This document shows, one piece after another, positions 35,076 through 42,632 of a DNA stretch of 64,000 bases (position 1 is its first letter; every line of letters starts with the position of its first letter). The stretch is taken from assembly GCA_963734725.1 (NCBI GenBank), contig CAVTIX010000015.1, forward strand, positions 186,001 to 250,000. Reading direction: 5' to 3'. The position numbers were made by a program, and so were the translations under genes. The DNA comes from DASXKD01 sp963734725 (GTDB taxonomy: Bacteria; Actinomycetota; Actinomycetes; Streptosporangiales; Streptosporangiaceae). A model generated the notes under the pieces. The model was not told the DNA's origin, did no database searches, and saw nothing but the letters and a program-made list of their open reading frames with translations.

Positions 35076-35342
35076 GTGGTCCGGTATCGGGTGCTGATCT
35101 CCGGCCAGGTGCAGGGCGTCAACTTCCGCGCCGCCTGCCAGCGGATGGCCTGGCAGTGCGGCGTGGCCGGGTGGGTGCGCAACCTTGATGACGGCCGGGT
35201 GGAAGCGGTCTTCGAAGGGCCGGCCGGGGACGTTCAGCGCCTGCTGGACTGGGCACGGCACGGTCCCCGGCTGGCCGTGGTGTCCGACGTCGCGGTGCGG
35301 GCCGAGCAACCAGAGGGCCTGGGCGCCTTTTCGGTCAGGTAA
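35076..35342 (+). CDS. acyP: Acylphosphatase
   Basis: An 88-residue acylphosphatase, which hydrolyses carboxyl-phosphate bonds. The phosphate-binding loop is SGQVQGVNFRAA with Arg18, and the catalytic Asn36 is in GWVRNLDDGRVEAVFEG. Length and fold elements are normal. The loop has Asn where most family members have Gly or Phe (GVNFR). GTG start. Single gene. Confidence 0.93.
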   Translation: MVRYRVLISGQVQGVNFRAACQRMAWQCGVAGWVRNLDDGRVEAVFEGPAGDVQRLLDWARHGPRLAVVSDVAVRAEQPEGLGAFSVR

Positions 35343-35490
35343 CCGGGCAAGGCGCCGCGCAACTGCGGTGAACCGGCAAGCGCCCGCCACCGTGAAAGAG
35401 TGGTCAGTCCCCGTCACTTCGCCGTCGGCTTTCGGCGGACCGCCGTGGCGCGGGCACGTTGTCGGCCCCAGCCAGAAAGGCGCGACTAGC

Positions 35491-35994
35491 GTGGGTTACG
35501 CAGCGCTGATCACTTGGTTCGCCGGTGTGCTGGCGGGCCTTTACATGTTGACGGTGTGGCTCATCGAAAATGACGTCACCGGCCAGGATGCCGCCCCCAG
35601 CCAGTTGCGGGTGCCGGTCATCTTCGGCCACTTGACGCTGGCCATCGCGGGGCTCGGCGTGTGGGTCGCTTACCTGGTCCTCGACCGCGACATACTCGCC
35701 TGGGCCTCCGTCGGCACGCTGATCGCCATAATCCTGCTCGGTCTCACGATGTTCGCCCGGTGGCTACCGGTGTACCGGGCGCCCGGGCTGCCGATAGCGC
35801 CTGCCGTGCTGACCGGGCCAGGATGGCCGGCGGGGACGGCCCTGCCGGCAGAGGAAGCGCCGCCCGCCGGGCAGTTGTACGCCGCCCCGGCCGAGAGCCA
35901 CTTCCCGGTGGCGGTGATCGCCGCGCACGGGCTGCTGGCCGGCGTGACGCTGGTCCTGGTCGTGCTTACCACGCTCGGCGTCGGCGGAAGCTGA
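35491..35994 (+). CDS. Hypothetical four-helix membrane protein
   Basis: A 167-residue protein with helices at about 4-25, 42-62, 68-88 and 140-165, and a Pro/Ala-rich extramembrane loop at 95-135. GTG at 35491 has AGAAAGG 10 bases upstream; the frame is open further upstream without protein-like features. No family recognised beyond similarity of layout to small actinomycete membrane proteins. Confidence 0.7.
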   Translation: MGYAALITWFAGVLAGLYMLTVWLIENDVTGQDAAPSQLRVPVIFGHLTLAIAGLGVWVAYLVLDRDILAWASVGTLIAIILLGLTMFARWLPVYRAPGLPIAPAVLTGPGWPAGTALPAEEAPPAGQLYAAPAESHFPVAVIAAHGLLAGVTLVLVVLTTLGVGGS

Positions 35995-36024
35995 TGCCGT
36001 GCGCCTCGTTACCCGCGGTGGGCG

Positions 36025-36564
36025 TCACCGGTCCGCAGGCCCGGCGATGGGCCGGGCGCCGACCGCGTGACGCCGGGCCAGGTCACGGTAGGTCTCGGGG
36101 TTGGTTTCCACCCATTGCCTGGCACTGCCGCTGATCTCTCTGAGGATCCGCGCGGGGACCCCGGCGGCGAGCATCCCGCCCGGGATCGTCATCCCCGGCG
36201 GCACGGTGGCGCCGCCGGCGACCAGCGCGCGCGGCCCGACGACCGCGCCGTCCAGCACCGTGGCGCCGTTGCCCACCAGGGCTTCGGCGCCGATGACCGC
36301 AGCGTGAACCACGCACAGGTGGCCTATGGTCGCTCCCTCACCAACCTCGGTGACCGGATCGGCGCCGCCGTGCGGCACCGACCCATCCTGAACGTTCGCC
36401 CCCCGCCGGACCACAATCGCCCCGAAGTCAGCGCGCAGCACGGCGCCGTACCAGATGGACGCCGCTGCCTCGACTCGCACCTCGCCGACCAAGGTGGCCG
36501 TGGGCGCGATCCATGCTTCGGGGCTGATGACCGGTTCCCGGCCTTCGAAGGCAAACAGGGGCAT
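36025..36564 (-). CDS. Gamma carbonic anhydrase-family protein
   Basis: A 179-residue left-handed beta-helix protein of the gamma carbonic anhydrase/PaaY group. Hexapeptide repeats run from residue 10 to about 140. The three zinc-ligand histidines are plausible: SVPHG, then IGHLCVVHAAVIG carrying the other two. A C-terminal helix (ISGSARQWVETNPETYRDLA) packs on the trimer as in family structures. ATG at 36564 with GGCAGGTGAG upstream. It lies 26 bases beyond the broken tail of the KUP gene on the same strand. Confidence 0.86.
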   Translation of the reverse strand: MPLFAFEGREPVISPEAWIAPTATLVGEVRVEAAASIWYGAVLRADFGAIVVRRGANVQDGSVPHGGADPVTEVGEGATIGHLCVVHAAVIGAEALVGNGATVLDGAVVGPRALVAGGATVPPGMTIPGGMLAAGVPARILREISGSARQWVETNPETYRDLARRHAVGARPIAGPADR

Positions 36565-36590
36565 TGACTCACCTGCCCTCCCTTCACACG

Positions 36591-36740
36591 TTAAAGCTCG
36601 ATGCGCGAGCCCATGATGACGGTGCGCTCGCGGGGGAGCCGGAAGTAATCGGCGGCGTCGGCGGTGATCTCCGCGGTCGCGAGGAAGAGGCGCTTGCGCC
36701 ACCGGCTCATGCCGGGTGTGGTGCCCGGATGGATATCAAT
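36591..36740 (-). pseudogene. Out-of-frame C-terminal end of the KUP potassium transporter
   Basis: Directly after the premature KUP stop, another frame reads IDIHPGTTPGMSRWRKRLFL, then ATAEITADAADYFRLPRERT and VIMGSRIEL with a TAA stop at 36591-36593. This is the canonical C-terminus of KUP proteins. Deleting one base at 36741 would join it to the main ORF (SYFLF...). The loss of about 49 residues affects only the cytoplasmic tail. Confidence 0.75.
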
Positions 36741-38502
36741 GGTTGAACAGGAAGTAGGAGACATCGCTGTCCTTCAGGGGGCTCTCGACATCCGCCTTGC
36801 GGACCAGCGGCAGGAGGGCAGGGACGTCTATCTGGTCCATGTAGCCGTAGCGGGCGACGACGTGGGTGACCCGGTCGTCCTTGTGCCCGAGGGGGTCGAC
36901 GGTGAGCCGCTCGGCGGCCGTGACGTGGGGGACCGGCATGGTCACGATCGAGAGGATGAGGACATACTCGTGCAGGATGTGGTTGTGCTCGACGTTCGCG
37001 CGCAGCGCCAGGGGGGCAGTGGCCTTGCCGCGGTTGAGGAAGACGGCGGTGCCGGGCACCCGCTGTAGCGGGGGCCTCATGGCGTGCAACTGATCGATAA
37101 AGGCCTGCAGCGGTCCCTCGTCGCGCTGGCGCTGGCGGGTGACCAGTTCCCGGCCCTTCTGCCAGGTGGTCATGATGGTGAACACGACAAGGCCGATGAG
37201 CAGGGGAAGCCAGGCCCCGTGCACGAGCTTGGTCAGGTTCGCGGCGAGGAACAGCAGGTCGACGCTAACCAGGAACGCCGCTCCAGTCGCGACGAGCCAG
37301 AGCGGTCTATGCCACAAGCGGCGCGCGACATAGAAGTACAGCAAGGTCGTGATCGTGATTGTGCCGGTCACCGCCGTGCCGTACGCGTAGGCCAGCGCGG
37401 TCGAGCTTCTGAACGTGACGACGAGCGTGAGGACGGAGACCAGCAGCGCCCAGTTGATCCACGGCACGTAGATCTGGCCCGCCTGTTCCTCCGAGGTGTG
37501 CGCGATGCGCAGCCGGGGCAGGTAGCCGAGCTGCGAGGCCTGCTGGGCCACCGAGAACGCGCCGCTGATGACCGCCTGCGAGGCGATGACCGTCGCGGCG
37601 GCGGCGAGGAGGACCATGGGCAGCCGGGCCCACCCGGGCACGAGCAGGAAGAACGGGCTGGCGATGGCGCGGCGCGGGTCGCCGAGGATCAGCGCGCCCT
37701 GTCCCAAATAGTTGAGGATGCAGGCGGGGAAGACCAGCACCAGCCAGACGCGGGTGATCGGCGCGCGGCCGAAGTGCCCCATGTCCGCGTACAGCGCCTC
37801 CGCCCCGGTGACGGCGAGGACGACGGCGGTTAGCGAGAAGAACGCCGTGGTGAAATGCCCGAACAGGAAGCCGAGGGCGTAGCTGGGCGAAAGCGCCTTC
37901 AGGATCGCCGGGTGCGCGGTGACGCCGTGCACCCCGATCACGCCGATCGCGGTGAACCACACGGCCATGACCGGGCCGAACAGCCGCCCGACGGCGCCCG
38001 TGCCCAGCCGCTGCAGCAGGAACAGGCCGAGGATGATCACCGCTGTGATCGGGACGACCAGCTCGTCCACCGACGGCGCCGCCACCTTGACGCCCTCGAT
38101 CGCGGAAAGCACCGAGATCGCCGGCGTGATGATGCTGTCGCCGAAGAACAGCGAAGCGCCGAAGATGCCCAGCGCCGCAAGCATTAGTTTCGTCCGGCGC
38201 CCACCGGGAGTCCCCCGCCTGCGGATCAACGTGATGAGCGCCATAATCCCCCCCTCGCCGTCGTTGTCGGCGCGCATCACCAGCAGGACGTAGGTGACCG
38301 TGACGATGATCGTCACGGACCAGAAGATCAGTGAGACGACCCCGAAGACATTCTCCGTGGACACCGGCACGGGGTGCGGATCCTGCGGGTTGAAGACCGT
38401 CTGAACCGTGTACAGCGGGCTGGTGCCGATGTCGCCGAAGACGACCCCCAGGGCGCCGATCGCCAGCGCCCCCCGGGCCGCGGCCTGCCGGTTCACGGTC
38501 AC
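36736..38502 (-). CDS. kup: KUP-family potassium uptake protein, C-terminus frameshifted
   Basis: A 588-residue K+/H+ symporter of the KUP/HAK/KT family. The start ALGALGVVFGDIGTSPLYT-like motif (here ALGVVFGDIGTSPLYTVQTV) is diagnostic. About 12 helices follow, then a cytoplasmic domain from residue 450. The reading frame ends prematurely at 36736 after DVSYFLFNH; the remaining conserved 49 residues lie in another frame (36591-36740). GTG start. All membrane helices are intact, so activity may survive. It is a single gene; potassium uptake is independent of neighbours. Confidence 0.88.
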   Translation of the reverse strand: MTVNRQAAARGALAIGALGVVFGDIGTSPLYTVQTVFNPQDPHPVPVSTENVFGVVSLIFWSVTIIVTVTYVLLVMRADNDGEGGIMALITLIRRRGTPGGRRTKLMLAALGIFGASLFFGDSIITPAISVLSAIEGVKVAAPSVDELVVPITAVIILGLFLLQRLGTGAVGRLFGPVMAVWFTAIGVIGVHGVTAHPAILKALSPSYALGFLFGHFTTAFFSLTAVVLAVTGAEALYADMGHFGRAPITRVWLVLVFPACILNYLGQGALILGDPRRAIASPFFLLVPGWARLPMVLLAAAATVIASQAVISGAFSVAQQASQLGYLPRLRIAHTSEEQAGQIYVPWINWALLVSVLTLVVTFRSSTALAYAYGTAVTGTITITTLLYFYVARRLWHRPLWLVATGAAFLVSVDLLFLAANLTKLVHGAWLPLLIGLVVFTIMTTWQKGRELVTRQRQRDEGPLQAFIDQLHAMRPPLQRVPGTAVFLNRGKATAPLALRANVEHNHILHEYVLILSIVTMPVPHVTAAERLTVDPLGHKDDRVTHVVARYGYMDQIDVPALLPLVRKADVESPLKDSDVSYFLFNH

Positions 38503-38594
38503 AGTTCTTTGCCTTCCGGCTCACCTCAAGCGATGGCGCCCACCTTAACGAACGGCGTCGCGGAACCGGGGGATCACGAGCGCATGATGGCGTT

Positions 38595-38921
38595 ATGAGC
38601 GAACTCGACGTCATCGTCATTCACATCCGTGCCGAGCAAGCCGCAGAGTACGAGCGCCTGTTTGCCGAGAGCGAGCTGCCGCGCTGGCGCGACTTCAAGG
38701 CACGGGGCGCCTTCCTCAGCGCCCGGATCTCCAAGGTCGCGTTCGGCACCGACAACCGCCAGGACGTGGTCAAGTACGTCATCGCGGTCGAGGTGCCCAG
38801 CCATGCCGCGCACAGCGAGCATGACGCCGACCCCGGTTTTCAGGAGTTCAACCGCCGCGCCGACCTGCTGCAGCCGGAGGACCCGCTGGTATACGGCGGG
38901 GAGGTGCTGCACGCCGTCTGA
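38595..38921 (+). CDS. Hypothetical protein, dimeric alpha/beta-barrel-like
   Basis: A 108-residue protein with the strand-helix pattern of ferredoxin-like ABM proteins: DVIVIHIRAEQAAEYERLFA, then FLSARISKVAFG, then VVKYVIAVEVPSHAAHSEHD and GFQEFNRRADLLQPEDPLVY. Similar small proteins act as monooxygenases or ligand-binding dimers; no catalytic set is recognisable. ATG at 38595 without a strong ribosome site. Single gene beside the KUP gene, divergent from it. Confidence 0.72.
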   Translation: MSELDVIVIHIRAEQAAEYERLFAESELPRWRDFKARGAFLSARISKVAFGTDNRQDVVKYVIAVEVPSHAAHSEHDADPGFQEFNRRADLLQPEDPLVYGGEVLHAV

Positions 38922-38945
38922 TCCGGGAATCACGCGAGCGGGGTG

Positions 38946-39113
38946 CTAGGGCGTGTCTTATAGATCTATGCCGTCGCGAGCGGTCGCCGGCGGGATGGAT
39001 CGCAAGGCGGAGGAGGAGCCCATAGCGAAGCTATGGGCGACGACGACAACGCCGCGAGGCGCCCGCCCCGGCGGACGCACAGAAGGCTGGATGATCTGTA
39101 AGACATGCCCTAG
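38946..39113. mobile_element. MITE-like foldback element
   Basis: A 168-bp non-coding element with 21-bp terminal inverted repeats: 38946-38966 and 39093-39113 match at 19 of 21 positions when one is reversed. The ends read CTAGGGC(G/A)TGTCTTA, and the outer CTAG/TA could be the target duplication of an IS630-type transposase. The centre has a perfect stem GCCCATAGC-GAA-GCTATGGGC (39028-39048), and the two halves show longer imperfect pairing. No transposase is present, so it would be mobilised in trans. Confidence 0.75.
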
Positions 39114-39136
39114 CGGCAGGAGCCGGCGCCGGCCGC

Positions 39137-39541
39137 TTATCCGGCCGCGCGCTCGTGGTAGGCGGCAAGCGGCTCGAACAACTCGACCGGGTTGCCGGAG
39201 GGGTCCTCGATCAGGATCTGCCGGACGCCCACGCCGGTGACGATGTCGTTGCGGAAGTGTGCGCCCTTGCCGCGCAGCTCCTCGACGGCGGCGGGCAGGT
39301 CTTCGACCTGCAGGGCGATCCGGTTCCAGCCGCCGGGCTCAGGCAGCGCGCCGTCGGGCATCGGGGCGCCGCCGCCCTGGCCGCCGCCGGGGACGCTGAG
39401 CAGCAGCCGCAGGTCGCCCCGGTAGAGCATGGCGAACGCCGGGGACGGGCGGAGCTCCTCCTCGAACCCCAGCAGATCCCGGTAGAACGCTACTGCGGCG
39501 TCCAGGCCGGTCACGAAGTAGCGCACGGTGACGGTGCTCAT
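39137..39541 (-). CDS. VOC-family (glyoxalase/bleomycin-resistance-like) protein
   Basis: A 134-residue vicinal-oxygen-chelate protein with two beta-alpha-beta-beta-beta modules: VRYFVTGLDAAVAFYRDLLG, then LRLLLSVPGGG, then WNRIALQVEDLPAAVEELRG and ILIEDPSGNPVELFEP. The final Glu is a usual metal ligand; the first-module His is replaced, so metal binding is doubtful. It is a close paralogue of the VOC protein encoded next to it. Confidence 0.87.
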   Translation of the reverse strand: MSTVTVRYFVTGLDAAVAFYRDLLGFEEELRPSPAFAMLYRGDLRLLLSVPGGGQGGGAPMPDGALPEPGGWNRIALQVEDLPAAVEELRGKGAHFRNDIVTGVGVRQILIEDPSGNPVELFEPLAAYHERAAG

Positions 39542-39582
39542 CCGGTGGTCCTCCTAGTCTCGGGAACAGCTCGGGCACGTGG

Positions 39583-40104
39583 TCAGCTCGACGGCTGCCG
39601 GGTCCTCTCGTGGTATCCAGCGGCCGGCTCAAACAGCTCCACCAGGTTGCCGGCCGGGTCGTGCAGCAGGACCTGCCGGATGGCCACCCCGGCCGTGATG
39701 CTAGTACGGAAGCGGGCCCCCTTGGCGCGCAGGTCCGCGACGGTCGCATCCAGGTCGCCAACCCGCAGCGCGATCCGGTTCCAGCCGCCCGGCGCGGGCA
39801 CGCTGCCATCGGGCAGGACGTCACCGCCGCCCCTGTGGCCGGGGACGCTGAGCAGCAGCCGCAGGTCGCCGCGGTAGAGCATGGCGAACGCCGGGGACGG
39901 GCGAAGCTCCTCCTCGAACCCCAGCAGATCCCGGTAGAACGCGACCGCGGCGGCCAGATCGGTGACGAAATACCGCACGGTGGCGGCCTGGCGGGCGGCG
40001 GGTTCGTCCAGCCCCTCCATCCGCCGCAGCAAGGCGGCGGCGAACTCCGGCCGGGGCTCGACCGGCACGACCGGCAAGCGCAGGGCATCGAGCGGGTCAG
40101 GCAT
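39583..40104 (-). CDS. VOC-family protein encoded after an ECF sigma factor
   Basis: A 173-residue VOC protein. Residues 1-40 (PDPLDALRLPVVPVEPRPEF...) are an extension often seen in proteins encoded after sigma factors in actinomycetes. Residues 42-165 are a VOC domain almost identical in its middle (AVAFYRDLLGFEEELRPSPA) to the neighbouring VOC protein. Its ATG at 40104 overlaps the end of the sigma-factor gene by 8 bases, so both are translationally coupled. It may be an accessory sensor for this sigma factor or an enzyme of its regulon. Confidence 0.85.
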   Translation of the reverse strand: MPDPLDALRLPVVPVEPRPEFAAALLRRMEGLDEPAARQAATVRYFVTDLAAAVAFYRDLLGFEEELRPSPAFAMLYRGDLRLLLSVPGHRGGGDVLPDGSVPAPGGWNRIALRVGDLDATVADLRAKGARFRTSITAGVAIRQVLLHDPAGNLVELFEPAAGYHERTRQPSS

Positions 40105-40624
40105 CACCGCTGCCCTCCTCCCGGTAGATCCGGCGCAGCGCGGCCCGCGCCCGGACCAGCAGCGTCTCGGTGGCATGTTCGCTGCGCCCCAGGCACGCGG
40201 CCACCTCCGCCACTGCCAGCCCGTCCAGATAGCGCAGCGTCAGCGCCGCCCGCTGCGGCCCGGGCAACCGGGCCAGGGCAGCGTGCGCGACCTGCGCGTC
40301 CAGGTGCTCGTCCCACGGGTCGTCGGCATCTTCGGCCAGCACCGCCACGGCGGCCAGGCCGCGCTGCTCCCGGGCGGTGCGCCGCCAGTGGTCGGCCAGC
40401 TTGTGCCGGGCCACTCCGACCAGCCAGGCGACCGTCACCTCGGCCCCCGGCACCCGGCCCTGCCGGACGGCGGCGACCGCCGCCATGAACGTCTCCGCGG
40501 TCAGGTCCTCGGCCACCACCGCGCTACCACACCGTGGCAACAAGTATCCGTAGACCTGCGGCAACGCGCGGCGATAGACGGCCGCCACCGGCTCGGCGCC
40601 CGATGACCCCGGCAAAGATCCCAC
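40097..40624 (-). CDS. ECF RNA polymerase sigma factor
   Basis: A 175-residue ECF-type sigma factor. Region 2 covers VAAVYRRALPQVYGYLLPRC and AEDLTAETFMAAV, with VAWLVGVARHKLADHWRR as the -10 recognition helix end. Region 4 covers ARLPGPQRAALTLRYLDGLA and the helix-turn-helix VAEVAACLGRSEHATETLLV. No anti-sigma gene is adjacent; the coupled downstream gene encodes a VOC protein. GTG start. The 3' part of the upstream P450 frame overlaps its start by 124 bases. Confidence 0.9.
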   Translation of the reverse strand: MGSLPGSSGAEPVAAVYRRALPQVYGYLLPRCGSAVVAEDLTAETFMAAVAAVRQGRVPGAEVTVAWLVGVARHKLADHWRRTAREQRGLAAVAVLAEDADDPWDEHLDAQVAHAALARLPGPQRAALTLRYLDGLAVAEVAACLGRSEHATETLLVRARAALRRIYREEGSGDA

Positions 40625-41940
40625 ACCAGATCATCGCTCGGCAGCCGCGTATTCCGAACATCGCCGCGGGCACGCCGACGGAAAGCCACCGCCGCCCGGG
40701 CAAGACCCGCGCTCCGGCGTGGCCCGGGCCGCAGCAGGGACGCTCCCGGCAACGCCGCCGCGGTGCCCGCCCGACATAACCTGCGGACGGCGAACCGGGC
40801 CTCCCGCGGGGTGGCCAGCGGGCCGTCCCGCCACGCCAGCACCGGGGTGGTGAGGTAGGCGCACGGGTACCGGCGGAAGAACGCCCCGGCGTACTCCGCT
40901 ACGGCGGCGAGGGTGAGCTCGTCACCCGGGCAGCGGTGCTGGCCGGGCCCGAACGCCAGCCACGCCCCGCCCCGCGGGTGGTGCACCGCCGAGACCAGCG
41001 ACGGCAGCACCACGGTTCCTTCGGGGACCGGGTGCCCGCCTATCCGGGCATCCTGCCCGGCGACCAGCGGCGGGGTGACCGGGAACAGCGCGCCCTGCAC
41101 CATCGCCTCCCGTATCACCTGCGGCCAGGTACGTTCCCCGAGGAACACTTCGACGACGGCGCCGGGGTCCTGCAGCAGCCACAGCAGCACCCGTTCCAGG
41201 ACCGGCAGCAGCGCGGTGGCGCCGTTGCTGACGGTGGCGACCGCCCGGACGATTTCCTCGGTGGCGTACCCGGCTTGGTTCATGGCCAGGTACATCTGCG
41301 TCACCAGCCCGCCGTCGGGGCTGGCCCGCTTGGCGGCGATGACCCGCCGGTAATACGCCCAAATGCCGTCCCAGGCAGCCCGGGAGGCGGCCAGCCCGCC
41401 CCCGGGGTGCACGACGCCGAACGCGGCCTCACCGGCCTGCCGGATGACCGGGGCCCAGTCCGTGGCCGGTATCCCCAGCGCCGCGCATACGGTGGCGGCG
41501 GTGGCGGGCTCGGCGTAGTCGGCCCGCAGGTCGCCGGCGCCCTGGACGGCGAGCTGGTCCAGCAGGCCGCCGGCGGTCCTTCTCATCTGGGGGCGCAGCG
41601 TGTCGGCCGCGTGGCTGGTGAACAGGTGCCCGGTCGTCTTGCGGAGCTTGCGGTGCGGTGCGCCGTCCATGCCCAGCATGTGCCCGGCCGGGTCGCCGCC
41701 GGGGATCTCGGCCCCGGTTAGCGGGGTTTCGCACCGGTTGGCCATCCGCCACGCCGGGGAACTCTTGACGCTGAGCAGGTCTTCGTACCGGTGGATCACC
41801 CGCATGGGCGCCCCGCCGGCGGGCGCCGTGACCCGGCCGTCGTCTTCGGTCAGCACCGAGGGGAACCGGCCGCCGGGATTGGCAGCGAAGGTGAGGGGGG
41901 TTGCGGTGGCCTGGCGGGCCTCGGGGCGGGTTGTCGTCAT
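40501..41940 (-). CDS. Cytochrome P450, natural stop probably lost
   Basis: A cytochrome P450 monooxygenase of the bacterial soluble type, starting at ATG 41940 with AAGGAGCGACC upstream. The oxygen-binding helix region is atypical (VATVSNGATALLPVLERVLL lacks a clear AGxxT), while the haem motif FGPGQHRCPGDELTLAAVAE is perfect with its Cys. The EXXR helix is not clear: the sequence after GERTWPQVIREAM includes no usual ExxR, and a segment may be missing. After DGPLATPREARFAVRRL a normal P450 would end, but here the frame runs another 85 residues and overlaps the sigma gene. The enzyme's function is doubtful. Confidence 0.75.
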   Translation of the reverse strand: MTTTRPEARQATATPLTFAANPGGRFPSVLTEDDGRVTAPAGGAPMRVIHRYEDLLSVKSSPAWRMANRCETPLTGAEIPGGDPAGHMLGMDGAPHRKLRKTTGHLFTSHAADTLRPQMRRTAGGLLDQLAVQGAGDLRADYAEPATAATVCAALGIPATDWAPVIRQAGEAAFGVVHPGGGLAASRAAWDGIWAYYRRVIAAKRASPDGGLVTQMYLAMNQAGYATEEIVRAVATVSNGATALLPVLERVLLWLLQDPGAVVEVFLGERTWPQVIREAMVQGALFPVTPPLVAGQDARIGGHPVPEGTVVLPSLVSAVHHPRGGAWLAFGPGQHRCPGDELTLAAVAEYAGAFFRRYPCAYLTTPVLAWRDGPLATPREARFAVRRLCRAGTAAALPGASLLRPGPRRSAGLARAAVAFRRRARGDVRNTRLPSDDLVWDLCRGHRAPSRWRPSIAARCRRSTDTCCHGVVARWWPRT

Positions 41941-42278
41941 GACGGTCGCTCCTTCGGGCGGCCCCCGAGCAGCCCTTCGCTGCCTGGAAGTGAGGGCATC
42001 GGCGCGCCGTCCCGTGGCGTGCGGGCGTCCCTGGTTGCTGGGACAGCGCTGCGCCTTCAATTCCAGGCGGCCTCCATTGCGGAAACCTTGATGCGCGTCT
42101 TGCATCCCAGGTCACCCGGCACACGGCGGAGCCGTCCTCCCGGCCATCGCCGACGTGACCGAGGCGCCATCGCCGCCCGGGACCGATGTAGCGGACGATG
42201 TCGAAAACCCGGTCCGGCGGTTCGTGGAATCGGTGAGAGGGTGCCACTAGGCATTCCGGCTGCAACACGGGAGGCAAG
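41941..42278. other. Intergenic region between P450 and YciI genes
   Basis: A 338-base divergent intergenic region. The minus strand is open over 42060-42250 with a protein-like stretch (HRFHEPPDRVFDIVRYIGPG...) but no family could be named and no start is evident. Promoters for both flanking genes must lie here; none is clear by eye. Confidence 0.4.
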
Positions 42279-42620
42279 ATGAAGTACCTGTTGCTCGGTG
42301 CCATCACCGAGTCCGGCCAGCGGCTCAGCCCACCGGACCTCGAGGGTTGGATGGCCGAGATCGGGGCCTGGTATGAGAAGCACGCCACCACGGGCAAGCT
42401 CGCTGACTCCGGGCACCAGCTCGACTGGCCGGACAAGGCCAAGACGATCCGCGCCAGCGGCGTGACCGACGGCCCGTACATAGAGGCCAAGGAGGTCCTC
42501 GCCGGGTACTCGCTGCTGGAGGTGGCGGACACCGACGAGGCGGTACAGATCGCGCAGACCTGGCCGGGCGTGGGCCGGGGATGGATCGTGATGGAGGTCA
42601 GGCCGGTCATGGCCCAGTGA
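42279..42620 (+). CDS. YciI/DGPF-domain protein
   Basis: A 113-residue YciI-family protein with the signature GVTDGPYIEAKEVLAGY, a form of the DGPF motif. Such proteins are regularly encoded with ECF42 sigma factors, which fits the neighbouring sigma gene. GGGAGGC precedes the ATG. It is convergent with the sigma gene (12 bases between stops), unlike the usual co-directional order. It may be a regulon member or a sensor; no enzymatic activity is established for this family. Confidence 0.88.
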   Translation: MKYLLLGAITESGQRLSPPDLEGWMAEIGAWYEKHATTGKLADSGHQLDWPDKAKTIRASGVTDGPYIEAKEVLAGYSLLEVADTDEAVQIAQTWPGVGRGWIVMEVRPVMAQ

Positions 42621-42632
42621 CGCCACCGGCGC

